Source: JAYVJH01 sp043777595
GTDB taxonomy: Bacteria; Bacteroidota; Bacteroidia; Cytophagales; Spirosomataceae
DNA length: 31,518 nucleotides
Assembly (NCBI GenBank): GCA_043777595.1
Contig: JAYWHT010000099.1
Span: 1 to 31,518, forward strand
Direction: 5' to 3'
The position numbers were made by a program, and so were the translations under genes. Shown here piece by piece: positions 1-7,922 of the stretch (within the stretch, counting starts at the first letter, position 1; each line of letters starts with the position of its first letter). The notes under the pieces were generated by a model, which had not been told where the DNA came from, ran no database searches, and saw nothing but the letters and a program-made list of their open reading frames with translations.

Positions 1-79
1 TTATTGGGAGCGGCTTCGCTTTGTTTTGAATAGTACTGTCTATATTTTTTTAGAATTATTAAAAAAAAACGTAAAAAAA

Positions 80-111
80 TTTGCATAAAATACCTAAAAT
101 AACTAATTTTG
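80..111 (+). promoter_or_regulatory. Bacteroidota-type promoter upstream of the tRNA-Asn region
   Basis: A TTTG -33 element at 80-83 is followed after 20 nt by TAATTTTG at 104-111, which matches the Bacteroidota sigma-A consensus TTTG-N19/20-TAnnTTTG. It lies just upstream of the decayed tRNA copy at 149 and of the intact tRNA at 239, and no protein gene follows for 700 bases. It is therefore probably the promoter of the tRNA transcript. The motif match is seen directly; its use is inferred. Confidence 0.55.
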
Positions 112-148
112 CACTCGTAAAAAAGATAGCGATTTTACAAATAAATAT

Positions 149-216
149 TCTTGAATAGCTCACAAAGCGTTTGCCGTGGTGCGACACTTCGCTTGTTTAG
201 AGCATCTGACTGTTAA
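149..216 (+). pseudogene. Decayed tRNA-Asn copy (5' half)
   Basis: The acceptor and D-stem start (TCTTGAATAGCTCA) and the segment TTTAGAGCATCTGACTGTTAAT are near-identical to the intact tRNA at 239-315. Between them about 33 extra bases (163-195) replace part of the D-loop, and the sequence ends abruptly in the anticodon loop. The upstream flank AAATAAATATTC is also shared with the intact gene, so this is a duplicated and broken copy that cannot fold as a tRNA. Confidence 0.75.
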
Positions 217-238
217 TAAAAAAGTAGTAAATAAATAT

Positions 239-315
239 TCTTGAATAGCTCAGTTGGTTAGAGCATCTGACTGTTAATCAGAGGGTCGCTGGTTCGAGTC
301 CAGCTTCGAGAGCCA
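239..315 (+). tRNA. tRNA-Asn (anticodon GTT)
   Basis: The complete cloverleaf can be read by eye. The acceptor strands TCTTGAA (239-245) and TTCGAGA (305-311) pair over 7 bp with one G-U. The D-arm is GCTC..GAGC. The anticodon stem TCTGA/TCAGA encloses the loop CTGTTAA, so the anticodon is GTT. The T-arm GCTGG/CCAGC encloses TTCGAGT. Discriminator G312 is followed by an encoded CCA (313-315). A strong terminator follows at once. It is the only intact copy among several damaged ones nearby. Confidence 0.96.
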
Positions 316-502
316 AAGCCTCAGCATTTGCTGGGGCTTTTTTGTTATCGTATCTGGTGTTAATCAGTGGGTAGGTGCGGGGTCGCCCTTGCGATTCGAG
401 TCCAGCTTCGAGAGCCAAAGCCTCAGCATTTGCTGGGGCTTTTTTGTTATCGTATCTGGTGTTAATCAGTGGGTAGGTGCGGGGGCGCCCTTGCGATTCG
501 AG
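293..502 (+). repeat. 102-bp tandem repeat built from tRNA-Asn 3' end plus terminator
   Basis: TTCGAG recurs at 293, 395 and 497, giving a 102-bp period. Units 293-394 and 395-496 are nearly identical. Each unit holds the T-arm 3' half, the acceptor strand, CCA and the terminator. It then carries a decayed anticodon-arm segment (TATCTGGTGTTAATCAG, 351 and 453) with about 20 foreign bases where the variable loop should be. The second unit therefore ends in another CCA at 415-417. The third copy breaks off after GATTCGAG, where the 12 bases between two TTCGAG repeats appear deleted. These look like decayed tRNA-Asn copies spread by tandem duplication. Confidence 0.85.
316..343 (+). terminator. 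Rho-independent terminator of tRNA-Asn
   Basis: AAGCCTCAGC (316-325), loop ATTT, GCTGGGGCTT (330-339) forms a 10-bp stem with one G-U pair, followed by a T run to 343. It starts directly after the tRNA CCA. A second identical copy lies 102 bp downstream within the tandem repeat. Confidence 0.9.
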
Positions 503-777
503 AGATTAGTAATAAATCATTCTGGTTGAGCGGGTACACTCAATAGCTCAGTAATTGACAAAACCATTCTGAAAAAATAGTCAGAAACCTGCCCATTTGT
601 ATATTCAATACCGTAATCTCGTTTATGTATTGACCAAAAATATTTTAATTTACTCACATTCTATAACCAAAAAATAACACCGTAGGTGTGTACTGTCGGT
701 AGTTAAAATGAGTAATTAAATAGTAAAGCCCCAGCGGGGCGGCCTGTTGACAAGTTGTATCTATGGCGTTAATAAAT
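503..777. other. Gene-free stretch with a further tRNA scrap and two small palindromes
   Basis: No coding potential is visible. At 541-551 CAATAGCTCAG resembles the tRNA-Asn 5' part again. Two perfect little hairpins follow: CACC-GTA-GGTG at 678-688 and GCCCC-AGC-GGGGC at 728-740. Each is followed by a similar tail (TGTACTGTCGGTAG and GGCCTGTTGACAAG). They look like members of a dispersed palindromic repeat family rather than terminators, because no T run follows on the plus strand. Confidence 0.5.
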
Positions 778-785
778 TAACTTTG
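754..785 (+). promoter_or_regulatory. Promoter of the 842 gene
   Basis: GTTG (754-757), 20 nt, TAACTTTG (778-785) fits the Bacteroidota -33/-7 pattern. It would start transcription near 792, leaving a leader of about 50 nt before the ATG at 842. The -33 element overlaps the tail of the palindromic repeat at 728-740. Confidence 0.5.
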
Positions 786-841
786 CTTGCGCTTCATCAA
801 GTAGCGTAAAGATTTTGCATAAACAATAACCAAATTTTTAT

Positions 842-2482
842 GTGAATTGTAGAAGAACAAAAATATTTATATTTGCTTCATTACTTACCACCAAAACCCT
901 AAAAAAATTGAAAACCAACTCTGTAATATCTCATTTGATTGTGGTCTTTTTGGCTATGGTGTTAATCAACTGTAAAACAACGTCAAAACTCAAACGCAAT
1001 AGTCAAAATATACCTCCGAAGCGAGAGCTAAGAGCGGTCTGGATTGCAACTGTCGAAAACATTGATTGGCCCAGTAACCGAAATCTCAGCCCCGACCAGC
1101 AACGTCAGGAGTTTATTACACTCATCGAAGCCCATAAAAAAACAGGTATCAATGCGGTTTTTGTCCAAATTCGGGCTGCCGCCGATGCTTTTTATGGCAA
1201 AGGTACAGAGCCTTGGTCAGAATGGCTTACTGGCAAACAGGGCAAAGCACCAGAGCCTTACTACGACCCAACGGAGTTTATGATTGAAGAGTGCCACAAC
1301 AGAGGTATTGAGTTTCACGCATGGTTGAACTTGAACCGAATAGCCAATAAATCGTCCAAAACCTTTGCCACCACCAATGTTGGGAAGCTATACCCTGAAT
1401 GGGTTTTGAACTACGATAGCTATAAATTATTTAATTTTGGCCTGCCCGAAGTACGAGACTATATCGCCGAAACAACGCTGAACATTGTCCGAAATTATGA
1501 TGTTGATGGCGTTCATTTTGATGACTATTTTTATCCGTACACCGTAACGGGCCAAATACTAAAAGACGATGAGGCATACAAAAAGTATGGTCAGCAGTTT
1601 GATAAAAACAACTGGCGGCGCAATAATATTGATGTACTGATTAAACAAATAGCTGATGGCATTGTAGCCACAAAACCTTACGTTAAGTTTGGAATAAGCC
1701 CGTTTGGAGTATGGCGCAATAAAAAAGACGACCCAACTGGCTCAGATACACAAGCAGGCCAAACGTCGTATGATAATCTGTATGCTGACACCAAAAAATG
1801 GACAAAAGCAGGCTGGATTGACTACATGATGCCGCAGATATATTTTAGTACGCAGTTTGACAAAGTACCTTTCAAAGTCTTAACAAATTGGTGGACGGAC
1901 AATCGAAACGGGCGACATCTGTATATTGGGCAGGGCGCATACCGAGTTGCTGACCCAAAACAAAACGACCGTGCATGGGGCGATGTGTCGGAATTGCCAA
2001 ACCAAATGCGATTTTTGAGAAAGCAGTTGGGTGTGAATGGTTCTGTTTTTTTTAGTTCTAAATCTCTGATAAACAATAAATTAGGGCTAACAGACTCGCT
2101 CAAAGCTAACTTTTATCGGTATCCAGCTTTGCCGCCTACAATGGCTTGGAAAGATAATGTGCCTCCGCTTGCACCTCAAAATCTTACAATAACAGACCGA
2201 CCTCAAAACATAACGCTCACTTGGACAGCCGCACCAGCAGCCAAAGATGGCGATAAGGCTCGTTATTATGCCGTTTATAGATTTGAAGACAACGAGGCTA
2301 TCGACCTTGACGACCCTCGTCATTTTTTGACTTTTTGTTATTCAGGTACTACAACTACCGACCGCACCGCACAAAAAAACAAAAGCTACACTTATGTCGT
2401 TACAGCTCTCGACCGTCTGCACAACGAAAGTGTACCTGTGGAAGTTAAACTAAAAGTCAAAAACTTTGTGGCCACAAACTAA
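842..2482 (+). CDS. GH10-like (DUF187/GHL10) glycoside hydrolase lipoprotein
   Basis: This 546-aa protein has a basic N-terminus, a hydrophobic stretch (about 31-42) and the lipobox-like LINC with Cys44, so it is probably a lipid-anchored surface or periplasmic protein. Residues 59-380 match the glycosyl-hydrolase-like 10 family (YngK type): RELRAVWIATVENIDWPS at 61-78, the GINAVFVQIR strand (102-111) and the acidic motif DGVHFDDYFYPY (222-233). A fibronectin type III-like domain covers about 445-540. GHL10 proteins are thought to act on glycans, but their substrate is poorly defined. The long N-region before the signal helix suggests the true start could lie downstream, although no better ATG is visible. 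The next gene follows after 39 bp and may be co-transcribed. Confidence 0.85.
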   Translation: MNCRRTKIFIFASLLTTKTLKKLKTNSVISHLIVVFLAMVLINCKTTSKLKRNSQNIPPKRELRAVWIATVENIDWPSNRNLSPDQQRQEFITLIEAHKKTGINAVFVQIRAAADAFYGKGTEPWSEWLTGKQGKAPEPYYDPTEFMIEECHNRGIEFHAWLNLNRIANKSSKTFATTNVGKLYPEWVLNYDSYKLFNFGLPEVRDYIAETTLNIVRNYDVDGVHFDDYFYPYTVTGQILKDDEAYKKYGQQFDKNNWRRNNIDVLIKQIADGIVATKPYVKFGISPFGVWRNKKDDPTGSDTQAGQTSYDNLYADTKKWTKAGWIDYMMPQIYFSTQFDKVPFKVLTNWWTDNRNGRHLYIGQGAYRVADPKQNDRAWGDVSELPNQMRFLRKQLGVNGSVFFSSKSLINNKLGLTDSLKANFYRYPALPPTMAWKDNVPPLAPQNLTITDRPQNITLTWTAAPAAKDGDKARYYAVYRFEDNEAIDLDDPRHFLTFCYSGTTTTDRTAQKNKSYTYVVTALDRLHNESVPVEVKLKVKNFVATN

Positions 2483-2521
2483 AAAACGTAATAAAACAGG
2501 CTCTCAAACCGTTTTTATGTT

Positions 2522-5032
2522 GTGGAAATATCTCTGTTTCTACAACACAAAAACGATAGCTTCTTGAAAACTTATTTATTACTCTTCGGCTTACTCTTAT
2601 TGTCTTTGACGGTGTTCTGTCAAGATTTTTATAAACTCAGAGGCTACGTTTATTCTCAAAGCAACGAGCCTGTTGTTGGTGCGGCCATACGGTTTGTCAA
2701 TGGTAACACAGGCACAATCAGCGACCAGCAAGGCAAATATGAAATCAAGTTGTTGGAAGGGTTAAACCGTATTTCGGTATCGGCGATGGGCTATCAAACA
2801 GAAGTCTTTGAGGTAGTGGCCGACAAAGATGTAGCAAAAAATATATTCTTGAAAATTGACCAAAAACAACTTGAAGAAGTAGTAATCAAAATCAAAAAGC
2901 GAGATTATTCTTATGAAGTCATAAAAAAAGTAATCGAAAACAAAGCGGCGATATTGAACCAATACCAAAATTATAAGGCCAAAGTATATATTAAAAGTAT
3001 TGAAAAAATAGAATCAAAAATTGTAAAAAAGAAAGACGAAGACCTGCCGCCAGATCCCGAAGATGCACTTAAAACTGCAATTATACCAAAATCTAAAAAA
3101 GATAGTATTCCTAACTTAAATATTTTTGAGTGTCAGTTGGTACGCCACCAGAGCAACACAGGCCAACAAAAAGAAGAGCGTGAGGCTGTCAAAAAAATAG
3201 GAGACCAAGGCACATTGTTTTTTAAGTCTGTTACCGATGGTGAATTTGACTTGTACCGCAACCACCAAAAAATAGCCAAAATAGGCGATAACGAAATAAC
3301 ATCGCCATTGAGCGACCTGACTTTTTTGAGTTATAAATTTCAGTTGCTCAAATATTATTTTGAAGGTCAAGATAAAATTTATCAAATTAAGGTCATACCT
3401 CGAGAGGCTGGCAATGCACTTTATGAAGGTACAATAGAAATACTGGAAGATAGCTGGACACTCCGCAGCGTGGACTTGAAGCTAACCAAAAGAGGACTAC
3501 TGCGGTATGATGAATTTGCATTTAAGCAAGAATTTGTAAATATCGAAAACCGCTGGATAGTGGCCAAAACTGTTTATAATTGGAAAATAAAAGAAGGGGA
3601 CACAAAAAAAATTGGTACGACCGAAGTGATACAGTCGGGCTATGAGTTTGATTTGTTGTTGCCCAAACGGTTTTTTGGAGATGAAGTGGGCCTCACAACC
3701 GACAATGCCTACAAACGAGACTCTACTTTTTGGCAAAGCATCAGGCCACACCCCCTTACCAAAGACGAGCAGTTGGTGATAAAAGAAAAAGAACGGCTCG
3801 AAATCTTACAAAATTCTAAGGTTTATTTAGATTCGGTCGATAAAGTTTACAATAGGCTTACGCTTGCCAAAATAGCATATTTGGGCATGGGGTACATCAA
3901 TCGGGTTCAGAAAACGACTTGGTTTTTTGAACCAATCATCTCTCTCTTTGACCCACTCGTAATTGGCGGTTGGCGCATGAGGTATGGATTTGGTTTTTAT
4001 AAACGCTTTGAAAACCGTAAACAGATTAGCCTTAATACAAACCTGACGTACGGGTTCAGAAATCAAGACTTGAAAGGGCAAATGCGGCTCAATTATTTTT
4101 ATAATCCAGTCAAACAATCAAGTATAAATCTGTCTATTGGTTCTGGTTTTAATGTCATAAATGGTGCCGCCACCATTGCCGATATTGTTAGAAGAGACAA
4201 TTTTTATCAAAACAAGTTTGTTTCTGTAACCCACCGTACTGAGTATTTCAATGGTTTTTATACTAACGTTAATGCTTTTTATGAAATCAGAAGCGATTTG
4301 TCTGATTTTAAGTTTTCAGAATCTGGCGATAGACTTTTTCCTAACAACTCCGCTCGTCTTTTTCCGACGAGTTATGTTTATAAAACCAGTTTCGGAATCG
4401 AATATACTCCTCGGCAGTTGTATTTGAGAGAACCCAACGAAAAAATAATATTGGGGTCAAAATACCCCACTTTTAGAATAGACCTTGAGCGAGCGTGGCC
4501 AATGGCTGGCCAAAACAACAACGTTTATACGCAACTTACGGCGAGCGCAAAGCAGACTTTTAATGTGGGTGTCTTTGGTACATCTGAATATAAAATCAGT
4601 GGTGGCACGTTTTTGGACACAACCCGTTTGGCGGTCATGGACTATAAATATATTCGAGGTGGCGACCCCTATATTTTTGCTCCTGCAATGCTCGCCTATC
4701 AGCTTATTCCCAAAACGTTTCCTGTTTTTGATTGGTATTTTGAGTCTCATTTTGTGCATCAGTTCAATGGGTATTTTACGAGCAAAATACCACTCTTGAA
4801 TCGTACTAAAATCAGAGAAATGGTAGGTGCTGGCTTGCTTTATGTGCCAGAGCGCAAGTACCAATATTCGGAAGTATATTTTGGGCTAAACCGTGTTTTT
4901 AAAATTGGTCGAGACCGCCTGCGTTTGGGTTGTTATTATGTTGTGGCACAGTCAAACGACTTTGGGCTTCGCAATGGTTTCAAGATTTCGTTTGAGTCTT
5001 ACGACATCAACCGCAATACGTGGAGTTTTTGA
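2522..5032 (+). CDS. DUF5686 outer-membrane protein with carboxypeptidase-regulatory-like domain
   Basis: This 836-aa protein opens with a signal peptide (hydrophobic TYLLLFGLLLLSLTVFCQ). A carboxypeptidase D regulatory-like beta-sandwich follows at about 38-115 (GYVYSQSNEPVVGAAIRF..GYQTEVFEV). The rest is the long DUF5686 body, ending in a beta-barrel-like C-terminus with alternating aromatic and polar residues. The family is widespread in Bacteroidota and thought to reside in the outer membrane, but its function is unknown. The frame opens with GTG at 2522; an in-frame TTG just before the signal helix (giving LKTYLLLFG) is an alternative start. It follows the GH10-like gene by 39 bp on the same strand. 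Confidence 0.85.
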   Translation: MEISLFLQHKNDSFLKTYLLLFGLLLLSLTVFCQDFYKLRGYVYSQSNEPVVGAAIRFVNGNTGTISDQQGKYEIKLLEGLNRISVSAMGYQTEVFEVVADKDVAKNIFLKIDQKQLEEVVIKIKKRDYSYEVIKKVIENKAAILNQYQNYKAKVYIKSIEKIESKIVKKKDEDLPPDPEDALKTAIIPKSKKDSIPNLNIFECQLVRHQSNTGQQKEEREAVKKIGDQGTLFFKSVTDGEFDLYRNHQKIAKIGDNEITSPLSDLTFLSYKFQLLKYYFEGQDKIYQIKVIPREAGNALYEGTIEILEDSWTLRSVDLKLTKRGLLRYDEFAFKQEFVNIENRWIVAKTVYNWKIKEGDTKKIGTTEVIQSGYEFDLLLPKRFFGDEVGLTTDNAYKRDSTFWQSIRPHPLTKDEQLVIKEKERLEILQNSKVYLDSVDKVYNRLTLAKIAYLGMGYINRVQKTTWFFEPIISLFDPLVIGGWRMRYGFGFYKRFENRKQISLNTNLTYGFRNQDLKGQMRLNYFYNPVKQSSINLSIGSGFNVINGAATIADIVRRDNFYQNKFVSVTHRTEYFNGFYTNVNAFYEIRSDLSDFKFSESGDRLFPNNSARLFPTSYVYKTSFGIEYTPRQLYLREPNEKIILGSKYPTFRIDLERAWPMAGQNNNVYTQLTASAKQTFNVGVFGTSEYKISGGTFLDTTRLAVMDYKYIRGGDPYIFAPAMLAYQLIPKTFPVFDWYFESHFVHQFNGYFTSKIPLLNRTKIREMVGAGLLYVPERKYQYSEVYFGLNRVFKIGRDRLRLGCYYVVAQSNDFGLRNGFKISFESYDINRNTWSF

Positions 5033-5094
5033 GGGTCAGATAAGTAGTGAACAGTGAAAAGTGAGTAACGAAAAACGGATACAATTACTTATTT

Positions 5095-5766
5095 TCAAAA
5101 CCGATAACTTACTTGCAAATTTAGCGTTCTGAAATTTTGGATACCGATCCCACTATGATAAGCTACTTGTTTATTGACTCTAAAAAAGCTGCTGTTGTAC
5201 TCCAAACCAACGTCCCAGCGTTTGGCCGAAAGCCCAATACCAACAAAACCACTTAGATTGACAGGGCGATAGTTTTTGTTTTTTTCGGTGGTAGAATATG
5301 ACGATGTGCTATATTGTGAATCTTCAAGACGCATGTACTTTGTTTTTGTGTTTAGATATACATCGGTTCTTACGCCAGCTTGCAGATAAGGCCGTACTTT
5401 ACTTTTGCCAAATAGTCGTTTTAGAGACATATCGAGTGAGGCGTATCTATCGGTTTGTTTTATTGTACCTTCCATTGATGCTATAATACCCCTTCCCCAC
5501 CATTCACTTCTTTCGCCACGTTCCAGATACGATAATTGTGTACGAAAAATAACGTTATTACTCATTTGTTTTTCGTGAAATAGACTTGCGCCAAGTACAA
5601 AAGCGGGTTTGTCAGATGTATAATTATGATTGCCAAAATTTGAGCCGTAACTAAAATAACTCACTCCCGACCTGACAGATAAGCCAAAACCTGACTTTAA
5701 TTTAGTATCCTGCGCAGAGGCAACTGTACAAACTAAAAAGGAGACGATAACGAATATTTTTTTCAT
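5095..5766 (-). CDS. Outer-membrane beta-barrel protein (porin-family-like)
   Basis: This 223-aa protein has a classical signal peptide (MKKIFVIVSFLVCTVASAQ, cleavage after Ala18). Amphipathic beta strands follow, ending in the C-terminal aromatic residue typical of barrels (LNLQVSYRF). The composition and the strand pairs FGLSVRSGVSYF, VGIGLSAKRWDVGLEYN and LNLQVSYRF match the small 8-strand outer-membrane barrels (OMP_b-brl type) of Bacteroidota. No specific ligand can be assigned. It converges on the DUF5686 gene with a 62-bp gap and is divergent from the next gene. Confidence 0.75.
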   Translation of the reverse strand: MKKIFVIVSFLVCTVASAQDTKLKSGFGLSVRSGVSYFSYGSNFGNHNYTSDKPAFVLGASLFHEKQMSNNVIFRTQLSYLERGERSEWWGRGIIASMEGTIKQTDRYASLDMSLKRLFGKSKVRPYLQAGVRTDVYLNTKTKYMRLEDSQYSTSSYSTTEKNKNYRPVNLSGFVGIGLSAKRWDVGLEYNSSFFRVNKQVAYHSGIGIQNFRTLNLQVSYRF

Positions 5767-5770
5767 AGCT

Positions 5771-5778
5771 TATATTTG
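5771..5778 (+). promoter_or_regulatory. Candidate -7 box for the PLP-enzyme gene
   Basis: TATATTTG fits the Bacteroidota -7 consensus TAnnTTTG and lies 20 bases before the ATG at 5798, giving a very short leader. No convincing TTTG -33 element stands 19-20 nt upstream, so support is moderate. Confidence 0.35.
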
Positions 5779-5797
5779 TGTTTTATTTTCAATAGTA

Positions 5798-6886
5798 ATG
5801 ACGCATACAAACGATAAAGAGTTGCAAACACAGTTTAATTTTCACAAAGTCAGTCAGTTACCCAACCGTACAGTTTGGATAGACGGTCAAGAAATGTTGT
5901 TTTTTAGTGGAACAGCCTATTTGGGACTATCTCAAAATGAGGCTTTTAAGCGGCTTATTGGGCAAGGCCAGGCTGAATACGGGTCGGTTTATGGTAGCTC
6001 TCGTAATGGCAATGTGCAGTTGGCCGTTTATGAGCAAGCCGAAACCAAACTTGCCGCTTGGGCTGGTACAGAGGCCGCACTTACGCTGTCGTCGGGAATG
6101 TTGGCTGGGCAGGCCGTTGTGAGGCAGTTGATGGTTGAGGGCTATGAGTTTGTCTATTCGCCCGACGTTCACCCTGCGGTGTGGCATTTGCCAGTTATTG
6201 ACATACCCAAAATGAACTTTGAGACTTGGGCTACAAATATTAAACCAGAACATAAACCCAAAATAGCTATCGTTACCAATTCAGTTGATGCCTTGCGGGG
6301 GGAGTTATACGATTTTAGTTTTTTGAATAATTTGCCCGATAATCAGAGTATTATCATCGTCATTGATGACTCGCACGGGCTGGGTGTAACGGGGCTAAAT
6401 GGCTCAGGGATTTTTCGACAAATAGCCCAAAAACCAAATCTAAGACTTATCGTAACAGCTTCTTTGGCCAAAGCCATGGGCGTAGCTGGCGGAGTGATAC
6501 TGTCCGACAGTCAAACGACTAAGTCCATTCGGTCGAGTACTTATTTTGCTGGTTGTTCGCCCATTGGCCCCGACCACCTACACGCCTACCTCAACGCTGA
6601 TGAATTGTACGAAGAAGCACAACGTAAATTATCCAAAAACATTGAGCTGTTTATCAGTCATGTATCTGATTTAGATTTGTTTAATTACACTAACAACTAC
6701 CCCGTTTTTTATACTGAACGAGACGATTTATATACGTTTATGATACAAAACAACGTCTTGATTTATAGCTTTGCCTACCCCAAAGCCACCGACAAACCCA
6801 GTACCCGAATCATCGTCAGTGCTTGGCACGAGGCTGCTGATATTCTAAAATTGGGGCAGTTGTGTAGGGCATTTTGTAAAATCTGA
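5798..6886 (+). CDS. PLP-dependent alpha-oxoamine-synthase-like enzyme (BioF/KBL family)
   Basis: This 362-aa fold-type I aminotransferase-like protein belongs to the group of 8-amino-7-oxononanoate synthase and 2-amino-3-ketobutyrate ligase. The cofactor-binding features are visible: VIDDSHGLGVTG with Asp190/His193 for the pyridine ring and ring stacking, and ASLAKAMG with the Schiff-base Lys225. The N-terminal YLGLSQNEAFKR and GSVYGSSRNGN (62-72) segments correspond to the substrate-loop region of the family. The known family reaction is decarboxylative condensation of an amino acid with an acyl-CoA. No biotin genes are adjacent, so a BioF role is not shown and it may serve another acyl-CoA condensation. 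It is tightly convergent with the WYL gene (13 bp). Confidence 0.8.
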   Translation: MTHTNDKELQTQFNFHKVSQLPNRTVWIDGQEMLFFSGTAYLGLSQNEAFKRLIGQGQAEYGSVYGSSRNGNVQLAVYEQAETKLAAWAGTEAALTLSSGMLAGQAVVRQLMVEGYEFVYSPDVHPAVWHLPVIDIPKMNFETWATNIKPEHKPKIAIVTNSVDALRGELYDFSFLNNLPDNQSIIIVIDDSHGLGVTGLNGSGIFRQIAQKPNLRLIVTASLAKAMGVAGGVILSDSQTTKSIRSSTYFAGCSPIGPDHLHAYLNADELYEEAQRKLSKNIELFISHVSDLDLFNYTNNYPVFYTERDDLYTFMIQNNVLIYSFAYPKATDKPSTRIIVSAWHEAADILKLGQLCRAFCKI

Positions 6887-6899
6887 CGGTCTGGTGTTG

Positions 6900-7832
6900 T
6901 TAATAGCGTGATTGGGCATTGCTCAAAATCGTCTTTATTGTTTCTCTGAGCGCAGCGGGTTCAAGCACTTCAACATCATCGCCAAATTCAAGAATCTTGG
7001 CAATCAGTTCACGATTGGTATAGACCTTAATTGAGACCGTACCATTGCTTTCTGTTTGCTGCGAAATATGTATTTTTTTTGTTTCGACAAACGGAAATCT
7101 ATTTTCAGAAAAACGTAGTTTAACCGTTTCGAGTTGCCCTTGGAGCGTTACGCCAATCATGTCTGTAAATAATTGCTTTACATCAAATTTTTTGTCGTAG
7201 CCAAAGTCTTCTGCCGTTTCACGTAGGGCTTCGATTCTGTCAATAGCCAAATTTTGAGGAACTTGTTTGCCGTTTTCCCAGCCTATCAAAAACCATCGAT
7301 TGTTGTATTCTTTGAGCAATACAGGAAAAAAGTGCCGCTGATATGTGTTACCGCCAAACGGCTTGTAGTCAATTCTCATAAACTGTTTTTTGAGAATATA
7401 TTGGTGAATTTTTGGCAGGTGTACTTTACCTTTCAGTTCTACATTTTCAAAATCAATAAAACTACTTTGCTCGGCATCTGTTACCGAAATTCGCTGCTCC
7501 AAACGAAGTAAAATATCTTCTAATCCTACAAATTCTTTATTTTTGGCTATTTGCCGCAACAAGCCCAAGGCTTCGTTGAGCGAACCATAATAACTATCGT
7601 CAAGCATTCCAAAAATTGAAAATGGCTCACTGTACCGATACATTTTTCGTCGTGGCGGAATCTCTGCGCCCATCACTCGCAAATCTTGTATATCGTTTCG
7701 CAAAGTACGGTCTGATATGTGTTGGTCTGTTTTTAGGGCAATGGCCGCTATCAGTTCTTGGGCCGTATAACCCTGTGTAGTGCGTAGTTTTTGGTGAATT
7801 ACAAAAATTCTGTCCAATCTGTTTTTATCCAT
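6900..7832 (-). CDS. HTH/WYL-domain transcriptional regulator
   Basis: From the ATG at 7832 the protein is about 310 aa. The N-terminus (MDKNRLDRIFVIHQKLRTT..) is a winged-helix domain with the recognition segment ISDRTLRNDIQDLRVMGAEI. A WYL domain follows, recognised by NRWFLIGWEN after a beta-rich stretch, and then the C-terminal WCX-like region. WYL regulators sense ligands, often nucleic-acid-like, and are common near DNA-repair and defence genes. The frame is open upstream to a TTG at 7874, but that codon lies within a good -7 box (7872-7879), so the ATG at 7832 is preferred. It is divergent from the helicase gene, which it may regulate. Confidence 0.88.
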   Translation of the reverse strand: MDKNRLDRIFVIHQKLRTTQGYTAQELIAAIALKTDQHISDRTLRNDIQDLRVMGAEIPPRRKMYRYSEPFSIFGMLDDSYYGSLNEALGLLRQIAKNKEFVGLEDILLRLEQRISVTDAEQSSFIDFENVELKGKVHLPKIHQYILKKQFMRIDYKPFGGNTYQRHFFPVLLKEYNNRWFLIGWENGKQVPQNLAIDRIEALRETAEDFGYDKKFDVKQLFTDMIGVTLQGQLETVKLRFSENRFPFVETKKIHISQQTESNGTVSIKVYTNRELIAKILEFGDDVEVLEPAALRETIKTILSNAQSRY

Positions 7833-7871
7833 TTCGTAATTTATTTTTGATGACGGAACTAATCTTGCCGT

Positions 7872-7903
7872 CAAAGGTAATTATTTTGCATCGGCTAAAC
7901 AAA
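7872..7903 (-). promoter_or_regulatory. Promoter of the WYL regulator
   Basis: Read on the minus strand, TTTG (7903-7900), 20 nt, TACCTTTG (7879-7872) matches the Bacteroidota consensus. Transcription would start near 7865, about 33 nt before the ATG at 7832. This argues against the longer TTG-initiated reading frame. Confidence 0.6.
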
Positions 7904-7922
7904 CCAAGAGCCAAAAACCAGT

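Noticed and set aside
293..502. 102-bp direct repeats as a CRISPR array
   Set aside because: The whole 102-bp unit repeats, with no constant repeat and variable spacer. It consists of tRNA 3' end and terminator sequence, and no cas operon is present.
728..740. GCCCC-AGC-GGGGC hairpin as a terminator
   Set aside because: No T run follows on the plus strand and no gene ends nearby on either strand. It fits a dispersed palindrome better.
4457..4864. 135-codon minus-strand open frame inside the DUF5686 gene
   Set aside because: It lies wholly within a well-supported coding region on the other strand, has low-complexity composition and no recognisable motif.
7833..7874. N-terminal extension of the WYL regulator to the TTG at 7874
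   Set aside because: The TTG lies within the -7 box at 7872-7879, and the HTH domain begins at the ATG at 7832.
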